Part shown: positions 6,361-11,829 of the stretch, piece by piece
How positions within the stretch are numbered: position 1 is the first letter of the stretch
Layout of the letters: every line of letters starts with the position of its first letter
Assembly (NCBI GenBank): GCA_964589725.1
Contig: CAZPUJ010000556.1
Location: 1 to 11,829, forward strand
DNA length: 11,829 bases
Reading direction: 5' to 3'
Source: CAYSHJ01 sp964589725
GTDB taxonomy: Bacteria; Planctomycetota; Planctomycetia; Planctomycetales; Planctomycetaceae
The notes under the pieces: model-generated
What the model saw: the letters and a program-made list of their open reading frames with translations, nothing else
The model's database searches: none
What the model was told of the DNA's origin: nothing
Made by a program: the position numbers and the translations under genes

Positions 6361-6600
6361 GTTTTGATGTTGCGCTGTTTGTCAGCCCCGGCAGGGGCGA
6401 AAGGTAATAGCCCACGGCGTAAGCCGTGGGTTTGCGCCCACACGAAACTGCAAAGCCCCGGAGGGGCGACAGAGTTTTTTGACATCGATTCTTTCGCCCC
6501 TCCGGGGCTTTCGTCGTTTCGTATGGATCCAATCCCAGGGCTTTCGCCCTGGGCTACTATCTTCCGCCCCTTGCGGGGCTAAGAAGCGCAACATCAAAAC
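6361..6600. repeat. 240-bp branched palindromic element
   Basis: Perfect 16-bp outer arms are 6361-6376 and 6585-6600 (GTTTTGATGTTGCGCT). Inside are a second arm pair (about 6383-6399 with 6564-6580, CCCCGGCAGGGGCG-type), a left side hairpin CCCACGGC/GCCGTGGG (6411-6430), a long central imperfect hairpin (about 6441-6468 with 6494-6522) and a right side hairpin CCCAGGGC/GCCCTGGG (6534-6553). The organisation, outer stem with three inner hairpins, parallels the element at 392-564. There are no coding frames of merit. It is likely a dispersed nonautonomous element. Confidence 0.8.
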
Positions 6601-6902
6601 GCGCTAGCGAGGGCAACGTGCTCACACGCGCGCTGGCGCGTCGGGTGAGTGTGAAGCGATGCACAATTCGGGTTAACGCGCATGACTGCTGCTGACGGAG
6701 ATGTCTCCCCCGGATGCTCTCTTTGCCAGGTTTTGCTGGTCGACTCAAGCGATTCAACCGCTGTTTCGAGCGGACGTTTCTGACGTATCTGCGGCGCCAA
6801 AAGGATTCTCTCAAGGTCGCCTCGGCGTGAGCGTGGTAGATTCCCTTCGCTTGATTGAGGAATAGTGGTGCGTTTCTCGTTCGACAACCGTGGTGTTTCG
6901 TC
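6601..6902. other. non-coding stretch before the 6903 gene
   Basis: The only structure I see is at 6622-6654, where TCACAC/GTGTGA (6622-6627/6649-6654) and ACGCGC/GCGCGT (6626-6631/6636-6641) can form overlapping hairpins. The rest (6655-6902) shows no gene, clear promoter or RNA motif. A TTG at 6855 is in frame with the downstream gene but lacks support as a start. Confidence 0.5.
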
Positions 6903-7799
6903 ATGTGGTCTCGATGCTCGCTTTTTGTCTGTGTCGCGGTGAGTTCGCTCGTCGGACTTTACGGCTGCCAGAGCTTGACTCGGACGCCACGCGCGCCGTG
7001 GTCGGTGCAGCGAGTGGAACCACCGGCGGCACCGGATTCATCGCGCACTTGGTGGCAACCTCGCGCGCCGTGGTCGGTGCAGCGAGCAGACCCACTCCGC
7101 GCGGTACCCGCGCAGCCAGCGACACCGCAATTGGCTGCGCCGCGATCGACGGCGGTTCCTCAGCCGAGCGAAAAGGTCGTGCCTTATCCGACGGTTGATC
7201 CCCAAGCAAAAGTCGGAACGAATTTTTCGGACGAAGTCGTCGTGCGAGCGGCAAAGCCGCAGGACGATGGCAAGTCGCGAAGCCAGCCGACCCTTCGCTT
7301 CAAGCCCGCGCCGCGCGATCGCTTGGTCGAGTCTCCCGATTCCGAAACGTTGCCTCAGAGCAAATCCGAAAGTCCATCCACGGTTCGCGGTCCACGCTTC
7401 GAGGCACTCGACGCTCCGAAGGACTCACCGCTGAAACTGGAAGTCAGCGGGCTGAAGCAAAAGACGCTCGGGGAGACCGTGACGTTTGACGTGACCGTCT
7501 ACAACGACAGTCAACGAGAGCTGGACAAGGTTATGGTGCATGTCGACTTTGATGAGGCCTTGATCTTTCCGGGGCACGCGGAGAAACGATTGCTGAAGGA
7601 TTTGGGAAAGTTGTCACCCGGCCAGTCGCGCGCCTTGCAGTTGACGCTTGAAGGGCGGAAGGCCGGGCGGCACGTCTGCCGATTTGTGGTCGAAGCGGAC
7701 GGTGAAGAAGTCGCCAAGCACTCGGCGTTGGTGGAGTTCGTGCCCCAGAAATCAGCCAGTCCGAAACGCAACTCGGTTAGCAACCGCCGCGGAAAGTAG
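6903..7799 (+). CDS. lipoprotein with a C-terminal DUF11/CARDB-like beta domain
   Basis: 298 residues from ATG 6903. The frame is open back to TTG 6855, but that start would bury the signal peptide. Residues 1-22 form a hydrophobic signal ending in GLYGC, so C22 is the probable lipidated cysteine; Tyr at -2 is unusual. A Pro/Ser/Gln-rich, probably unstructured region follows (~23-185), including two copies of RAPWSVQR 24 codons apart. The C-terminal ~105 residues look like an Ig-like beta domain of the DUF11/CARDB type: LKLEVSGLKQKTLGETVTFD, then VTVYNDSQRELDKVMVHVDF, KLSPGQSRAL and GRHVCRFVVEADGEEV. Such domains are found on cell-surface proteins of planctomycetes. No clear Shine-Dalgarno precedes ATG 6903. 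Function unknown. Confidence 0.78.
   Translation: MWSRCSLFVCVAVSSLVGLYGCQSLTRTPRAPWSVQRVEPPAAPDSSRTWWQPRAPWSVQRADPLRAVPAQPATPQLAAPRSTAVPQPSEKVVPYPTVDPQAKVGTNFSDEVVVRAAKPQDDGKSRSQPTLRFKPAPRDRLVESPDSETLPQSKSESPSTVRGPRFEALDAPKDSPLKLEVSGLKQKTLGETVTFDVTVYNDSQRELDKVMVHVDFDEALIFPGHAEKRLLKDLGKLSPGQSRALQLTLEGRKAGRHVCRFVVEADGEEVAKHSALVEFVPQKSASPKRNSVSNRRGK
6990..7086. repeat. 25-bp direct repeat inside the lipoprotein gene
   Basis: Bases 6990-7014 and 7062-7086 are identical (CGCGCGCCGTGGTCGGTGCA, then GCGAG). The copies are 72 bases (24 codons) apart, so the repeat is in frame and encodes RAPWSVQR twice. Confidence 0.9.
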
Positions 7800-7805
7800 C
7801 CGTGG

Positions 7806-7822
7806 CGCTGTGTGCCACAGCG
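7806..7822. repeat. 7-bp hairpin after the lipoprotein gene
   Basis: CGCTGTG (7806-7812), loop TGC and CACAGCG (7816-7822) begin six bases after the stop codon at 7799. No T tract follows. The wording GTGGCGCTGTGTGCCACAG resembles a repeat common between planctomycete genes. The rest of 7823-7982 shows nothing recognisable. Confidence 0.5.
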
Positions 7823-7982
7823 ACATTGACGAGCTTGCGGAGCGAAGCCATTAACAAATTCGTGCAGAATCTGCTGGGAAAGCGGGTCGGTGAGAAGTCT
7901 TTCCGCGCAACACGTGCGGAGCGGCAAAAACTGCTGGTCAGAGCCATCTCGGTTCGCCGATGTCTGGTGCATTCCACGTTAC

Positions 7983-7989
7983 GGAGGAG
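7983..7989 (+). promoter_or_regulatory. strong Shine-Dalgarno for the 7998 start
   Basis: GGAGGAG ends eight bases before ATG 7998-8000. It identifies the short 107-residue frame as real and shows that the in-frame extension back to 7890 is not used. Confidence 0.75.
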
Positions 7990-7997
7990 TTTCCTTG

Positions 7998-8321
7998 ATG
8001 ATATCCGAGAATTCCATCAGCTTGATTCAGGAGTTGCGTCTGCGGCAGTGGGCGCGCCGAAACTACGTGCCGTCGGAGGCTCGCCGCGATGACGAATGGC
8101 ATCCCGTCGTGCTCGACGAGATGCGCCGTCGCGATCATGAGCGGCAGGACCAACAAGCCAATACGGAACCAGTCATGCACCTGCGCATCGTGCCGGTCGA
8201 AGCGGCCGATTTCGAATCGCCGTCGCGTATTGACCACGAGTGCTCGCCGCGACATCGCCCGCAGTGGCTCGCGGCCCCCGCGTCTGCGAGGGCTGAAAAT
8301 CGCCAGCTCCTAGAACGCTGA
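7998..8321 (+). CDS. small conserved-looking protein of unknown function
   Basis: 107 residues with a strong ribosome binding site. The N-terminal half is MISENSISLIQELRLRQWAR, then NYVP, WHPVVLDEMRRRD, a pattern (LRLRxWARxNYVP...WHPVVLDEM) I associate with small uncharacterised planctomycete proteins. The second half is less ordered, with MHLRIVPVEAADFESPSRID and a basic/Ala-rich tail. There is no signal peptide or membrane segment, so it is probably cytoplasmic. The alternative frame 7802-8092 lacks a binding site. Recall of the family is from memory only. Confidence 0.68.
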   Translation: MISENSISLIQELRLRQWARRNYVPSEARRDDEWHPVVLDEMRRRDHERQDQQANTEPVMHLRIVPVEAADFESPSRIDHECSPRHRPQWLAAPASARAENRQLLER

Positions 8322-8594
8322 AAGTCGATTCGTCCTTCGGATATCGTCATTCCTTCGTCAATGGATATCTCGTCATTGGCCACGCTTCGCGACACACGCA
8401 AAATGTGGCGTAAGCCTCGCTGGCTGCGGGAATTCAAAATCGCCTTTGCGAGGATCAGGCCGACTGTTATCTTCCCCCGCCTTTTCAGAGGCGATGATCG
8501 CCACAGTGTCTTCAACGCGACACGCTTCAACACGGTGTCCTCAACGCTAGCAGCGAAAATGCCAAGTCATCACGGATGAACCAAGGGCAAAGCA
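8322..8594. other. intergenic region with no clear feature
   Basis: Two near-copies of GGATATC(T)CGTCATT lie at 8339-8351 and 8363-8377, about 24 bases apart. An open frame at 8361-8579 has no ribosome binding site and no recognisable content. I see no terminator or RNA gene. Confidence 0.4.
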
Positions 8595-9863
8595 ATGATG
8601 CGACGTCCCATGTGGATCGCGGTGTGCGGATGGGGACTTGTCTGCGGACTCGCCGGCTGCGGCAAGTTCGGCCAGGAGTCGCCTGACCCCGACGCGGATG
8701 CCGTGCTGAAAGAGTTTGGTGACGTCGGCGAATCAAACACGTCGCCGGTTGGCAGGTCGGGGAACGACGCCGCCACGGAGAATCTTGAGCTGCGGTTGAA
8801 GGTTGGCGATCGTTTCCCGCTCATCAAGACGGTCGAACAACGCCTGCGAACCGTTCCCGCGAATGGCGGTGCGGCGGTCGAGAGCACGTCGCAGGTGACA
8901 ATGACTCTGGCGATTCAACTCGAAGAGATCACCGACGGCGTCAAACGGCTGGGTGTGCGGTATCAGCGAGTCCGCTACGAACACGACATCGCCGGTGACA
9001 AGGTCATTTACGACTCGACGATTCCGACCGGCACGATTCCTGAGGTCGCTCAGGTTTACCATGGACTGGTCAACAACGGCTTTTCATTTTGGTTGGGAGC
9101 CGACAATCGCATCGTCAAGGTCGAGGATTTTGAAGGGTTCCTGAAACGCTGCGTCCGCAACGCTCCACTGAACCAACAACAGGAGTTGCTGACGCGCTTA
9201 GTTGCCTCGCAGGAAGACGAGGGAATTGCGAATTTCGTCGACGACAGCGTTGGCATGCTGCCGTACAACATTGACGCCGATCACGACGGCGGCACGGTGC
9301 CTGTCGGAGCCACATGGCGCAAGAACCTTCAAATCATGCGGCCGATCCCGATGACCATCGACACGGCATATCGGCTGGAATCGCTCAACGACCGCTACGC
9401 GACGATTGAACTCGTCGGCCAAGTCGGACCGGCCAAGATCGAGCACATCGGCAGCAGTCCGACTCAGCAAGTCGGCGTCACCGAGAAGCTTTCTTTGCGC
9501 TCCGGACATTGCGTCGGCACCTGCATGATCGACCGAAAATCGGGGTTGCCGATCCAATCTCGTGTCACGCGACAATTGGAAATGACCTTGGAATTACCGA
9601 GCGGCGCGCGGTTCGATCAACGAAAAGAAATCATCACGACGATGCGTGCGTTTCCGGAACAAGAGGGCGCGGGAACCGTTCTGCGCAGGGATGTTCCAGC
9701 CGGCTCGGTGAGCACGCGGCCGGAGTCATGGCCGTCGTCGTTCAGATCGGCTGCTCCCGTGGCCGCTTCGAATGGAAACCTTGGCACGCCGTTTGCGCCA
9801 ACGGGTCAGTCACCATCCCCGCGACGCGATCCCAACGTTCTGCCGGCGGGATTCGAGCGGTAG
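8595..9863 (+). CDS. lipoprotein, DUF6263-like
   Basis: 422 residues from the ATG-ATG pair at 8595; AAGGG lies seven bases upstream. The signal peptide ends in the lipobox LAGC, giving C22 as the lipidated cysteine, so the protein is exported and membrane-anchored. After a short acidic linker (~25-62) a long beta-rich region begins with LELRLKVGDRFPLIKTVEQ (~64-82) and continues through VTMTLAIQLEEITDGVKRLG, VPVGATWRK and RKSGLPIQSRVTRQLEM. The opening motif and the arrangement resemble the DUF6263 family (uncharacterised secreted proteins); that assignment is from memory. The last ~70 residues are Pro/Ser-rich. It is convergent with holB, and a terminator-like hairpin lies between the two. 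Confidence 0.82.
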   Translation: MMRRPMWIAVCGWGLVCGLAGCGKFGQESPDPDADAVLKEFGDVGESNTSPVGRSGNDAATENLELRLKVGDRFPLIKTVEQRLRTVPANGGAAVESTSQVTMTLAIQLEEITDGVKRLGVRYQRVRYEHDIAGDKVIYDSTIPTGTIPEVAQVYHGLVNNGFSFWLGADNRIVKVEDFEGFLKRCVRNAPLNQQQELLTRLVASQEDEGIANFVDDSVGMLPYNIDADHDGGTVPVGATWRKNLQIMRPIPMTIDTAYRLESLNDRYATIELVGQVGPAKIEHIGSSPTQQVGVTEKLSLRSGHCVGTCMIDRKSGLPIQSRVTRQLEMTLELPSGARFDQRKEIITTMRAFPEQEGAGTVLRRDVPAGSVSTRPESWPSSFRSAAPVAASNGNLGTPFAPTGQSPSPRRDPNVLPAGFER

Positions 9864-9880
9864 ACAGCACCGCCATCCGT

Positions 9881-9977
9881 GAGACATTCTGGCGAGCGGA
9901 GCGGCGTCAGCCCCCCGGTGCATTCGCCGCAGAACCGGGGGGGGCTGACGCCACCCCGCTCGCCTGTCTCATTTTTT
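9881..9977 (+). terminator. repeat-derived hairpin with T6, likely terminator of the 8595 gene
   Basis: Nested stems are GAGACA/TGTCTC (9881-9886/9965-9970), GGCGAGCGG/CCGCTCGCC (9891-9899/9956-9964) and GGCGTCAGCCCCCCGGT with an imperfect G-rich partner (9903-9919/9934-9952). T6 follows at 9972-9977. It begins 17 bases after the stop codon. The arm wording is a dispersed planctomycete repeat, here placed between two convergent genes. On the minus strand no T tract follows the structure. Confidence 0.65.
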
Positions 9978-9990
9978 GGCCGCGCGCGGT

Positions 9991-11046
9991 CTAGCGTCGC
10001 AGCCTACGGCCGAGGTCGTCGCAGAGAGCTTCCAGACAGCGCGGCACGGCGACGTTCATATCGATGTGTTTCTCGGTTTCGGCGACGCGCTCGAACAGAC
10101 TGATCACGAATTCGTGATCTTCGGGCGAGTCGGCCTTCAACCGCTTTGCGAACGTCACGGCGGTTGAAATCACGGCGCCTTGCGGCTGATTAGACAAGTT
10201 CATCGCCGCCGAGCGAAAGAATTCCAGGGCGAAGCGAACCAACCAAATCGCGTTGCGCCGCTGAGTGGCCGCGTCGCCGCCGATCGCTTCGAGGCCGGAC
10301 GTCAATTTCTCCGACAAAACCAACGAATCAAACCGCGAACTGGCGAGTTGCTGATACATCGCATCGCGCAGTTCACGCAAAGCGGGGTCAAGCAATTGCG
10401 AAGCGACGGCCAAACTGCCGCCGCTCAGTTCCGCCAGCGCGGCGGCTTCCGCCGGCTCTTTGAGCCAATCCAGTTGCATCAACAACTCGGCGGTATCGGC
10501 TGACGACAACGGATCGAAGCGAACCAATTGGCAGCGAGAACGGATCGTGGGCAAAAGCGCGTCGAAGTTGTCGGCGAGCAAGATAATCAATGCCTTCGGC
10601 TGCGGCTCTTCCAGCGTCTTGAGAAACGCATTCGCCGACTCGTCATTCATCTCGCCGGCGTCATCGACAATCGCAATCTTTCGATCAGCCGCCATTGGCA
10701 GGCGTGACAACTCGTAACACAACCCCTCGTGGCCACGATTCTCCGGTGGTCCGAGAAAGACGTCGATGGTCAACTCGGACTTGCCTGACTTACGTCCGAC
10801 CTCATGCAAATCAGGATGTGTTCCCGCCAGCACCTGTCGGCACGCGGAACAGTTTTCGCATGTCAGTAATTCTTCGTTCGAGTGCTGCTGACAGAACAAG
10901 CACTGAGCCAGCGTGCGAGCGAACAGCCGCTTGCCGATCCCTTCCGGCCCGGCAAATACGTACCCGTGCGACAACCGCCCGCGACGGATGGCTCGCCGAA
11001 ACCCTTCGACACGCTCACCATGTCCGCGAATCGAGTCCCACGTCAT
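9991..11046 (-). CDS. holB: DNA polymerase III delta-prime subunit (clamp loader)
   Basis: 351 residues, normal for the family. The delta-prime subunit is part of the clamp-loader AAA+ pentamer that puts the sliding clamp on DNA. Visible features are RRGRLSHGYVFAGPEGIGKR (~21-40, Walker A GPEGIGKR), a four-cysteine zinc module C52, C63, C66, C69 (CENCSACR), Walker B KIAIVDDAGEMND (~123-135), ANAFLKTLEEP (~139-148), and the arginine-finger motif TIRSRCQLVRF (~167-177). The Walker A motif looks intact, unlike Escherichia coli delta-prime, so nucleotide binding is possible. DnaX (gamma/tau) is the alternative, but the short length and the absence of the DnaX C-terminal extension favour holB. The start codon overlaps the previous gene by ATGA, so translation is probably coupled. 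Confidence 0.88.
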   Translation of the reverse strand: MTWDSIRGHGERVEGFRRAIRRGRLSHGYVFAGPEGIGKRLFARTLAQCLFCQQHSNEELLTCENCSACRQVLAGTHPDLHEVGRKSGKSELTIDVFLGPPENRGHEGLCYELSRLPMAADRKIAIVDDAGEMNDESANAFLKTLEEPQPKALIILLADNFDALLPTIRSRCQLVRFDPLSSADTAELLMQLDWLKEPAEAAALAELSGGSLAVASQLLDPALRELRDAMYQQLASSRFDSLVLSEKLTSGLEAIGGDAATQRRNAIWLVRFALEFFRSAAMNLSNQPQGAVISTAVTFAKRLKADSPEDHEFVISLFERVAETEKHIDMNVAVPRCLEALCDDLGRRLRR

Positions 11047-11381
11047 GCGCGCGGCTCCTGAGATTCAACGTCCGGCGTGTTCTCGTCGCTGTCTCGAGCA
11101 GGCTCGATCCACCCCAAGACTTCACTCGCGGCGACAGAATGATTCTCAAAACAGTCAATCCGCCGCAACCTGCCTGACACGCGAGCGTCCACATCGAACG
11201 TGATGCCTTTGATCAACACCTCAACCACCGCGTCGCCAGCGACAATCTCTTCGCCGAGTTTCGTAAGCCACGAACTGACTCGCACGGGTTGCTCGCCAGC
11301 GCCGACCTCGGGGAGCACGATGGGTTGCCAGGTCGTCGGCCGCGAAGTACCAAGTAATGAAAAGGAATCGAAGTTGGACAT
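11043..11381 (-). CDS. free-standing lipoyl/biotinyl-like domain protein
   Basis: 112 residues. The core ~20-95 has the lipoyl/biotinyl-domain pattern: PIVLPEVGAGEQPVRVSSWL, KLGEEIVAGDAVVEV, then IKGITFDVDARVSGRL and VLGWIEP. In lipoyl domains the modified lysine sits in a DKA turn. Ungapped alignment places K58 one residue before that position and G59 in it, so lipoylation is doubtful. The acidic tail (~96-112) is probably disordered. It lies downstream of lipA, separated by a hairpin-bearing gap, and overlaps holB by ATGA. The upstream ribosome binding site is weak (GAG four bases before ATG). It may be an orphan or decayed E2-like carrier domain. Confidence 0.72.
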   Translation of the reverse strand: MSNFDSFSLLGTSRPTTWQPIVLPEVGAGEQPVRVSSWLTKLGEEIVAGDAVVEVLIKGITFDVDARVSGRLRRIDCFENHSVAASEVLGWIEPARDSDENTPDVESQEPRA

Positions 11382-11394
11382 TGACTCATGACTC

Positions 11395-11477
11395 GTAGGT
11401 CAGCCTTTCCAGGCTGACTATATTTTAGGTTCGTTTGTCTGTGCAGGATTCGGGTCAGGCTAGAAAGCCTGACCTAC
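11395..11477. repeat. twin-hairpin inverted repeat between lipA and the lipoyl-domain gene
   Basis: Arms 11395-11418 and 11454-11477 are near-complementary (GTAGGTCAG-type ends), and each arm is itself a hairpin: GTCAGCCT/AGGCTGAC and GTCAGGCT/AGCCTGAC. The pattern is one I recall as dispersed in planctomycete genomes. The right arm lies inside the 3' end of lipA and supplies its last codons and stop. Confidence 0.85.
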
Positions 11478-11829
11478 ATTCCGCGGCCATCTCGCCAGCG
11501 TGATAGCTCGACCGCACGAACGGGCCGCTAGCCACCATGCCGAAGCCGAGTCGGCGGGCCAAGTCACCGATCTCGTCGAATTCCTCGGGCGGGACGTATC
11601 GTTCGACCGGCAAGTGCTCGGGAGTCGGTTGCAGGTATTGGCCCAGCGTCAGCATGTCGCAGCCGACGGCGCGCAGGTCGGAGAAAACGTCGAGCAGTTC
11701 GTCGGTCGTCTCGCCCAGGCCGAGCATCAGGCCGCTTTTGGTCGGCATGTCGGGGGCTTCGTCTTTGACTTGCTTCAGCAGGTCGAGCGTTCGTTGATAC
11801 TCGGCGTTGCGGCGGACTCGGTGATAGAG
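11455..11829 (-). CDS. lipA: lipoyl synthase, C-terminal part (runs off the window)
   Basis: 124 codons are visible and the frame is open to the window edge, so the N-terminal part with the two iron-sulfur cysteine motifs is missing. LipA is a radical-SAM enzyme that inserts two sulfurs into protein-bound octanoyl groups. The visible part starts LYHRVRRNAEYQRTLDLL and continues with TKSGLMLGLGET, CDMLTLGQYLQPT, LPVERYVPPEEFDEIG and VASGPFVRSSYHAGEMAAE, all standard LipA C-terminal motifs. The ATG at 11748-11746 is internal. The last seven residues (CRSGFLA) and the stop codon come from the repeat at 11454-11477, so this C-terminus is probably not ancestral. Confidence 0.93.
   Translation of the reverse strand, partial: LYHRVRRNAEYQRTLDLLKQVKDEAPDMPTKSGLMLGLGETTDELLDVFSDLRAVGCDMLTLGQYLQPTPEHLPVERYVPPEEFDEIGDLARRLGFGMVASGPFVRSSYHAGEMAAECRSGFLA

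Noticed and set aside
11455..11748. Separate 97-residue protein starting at the ATG 11748
   Set aside because: The frame continues to the window edge with LipA sequence upstream of that ATG, so it is an internal methionine of lipA.
1..11829. CRISPR array, tRNA or rRNA genes
   Set aside because: No regularly spaced direct repeats, and no tRNA or rRNA signature recognised; the repeats seen are palindromes.

Overview
The window looks like chromosomal DNA of a member of the Planctomycetota. It is GC-rich and gene-sparse. It has several proline-rich lipoproteins with no clear relatives, a kinase-like domain fused to a SUMF1/FGE-type domain, and many long dispersed palindromes of a kind I recognise from planctomycete genomes. 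The phylum assignment is inference from gene content and repeat style, not from a marker gene.

Layout. Positions 1-593 hold no intact gene: a G homopolymer at the very edge, a small hairpin, a decayed scrap of a kinase gene of the same family as the next gene, and a branched palindrome at 392-564. Positions 594-2885 (+) encode a 763-residue membrane protein: kinase-like domain, linker, one membrane segment, then a C-terminal FGE/C-type-lectin-fold domain. Its last ~45 codons resemble the variable region of a diversity-generating retroelement (DGR) target, and a 12-bp hairpin with a GATA loop lies 27 bases after the stop codon. No reverse transcriptase or template repeat is visible, so any DGR core would act from elsewhere. 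Positions 2886-3336 are repeats. On the minus strand, 5583-4303 (LarA/DUF2088-like) and 4230-3337 (lipoprotein) are a likely two-gene unit. A divergent region with a long palindrome separates them from arfB (5810-6319, +), a ribosome-rescue release factor.

Positions 6320-6902 hold a 240-bp branched palindrome and nothing recognisable after it. Then come a plus-strand lipoprotein (6903-7799), a small conserved-looking protein (7998-8321) and a DUF6263-like lipoprotein (8595-9863), which ends at a repeat-derived terminator-like hairpin. The minus-strand group at the right edge reads lipA (partial), then a free-standing lipoyl-domain protein, then holB. The last two overlap by ATGA.

The most interesting item is the kinase-FGE protein as a candidate DGR target. 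The second theme is the number of long palindromes, one of which appears to supply the last codons of lipA.
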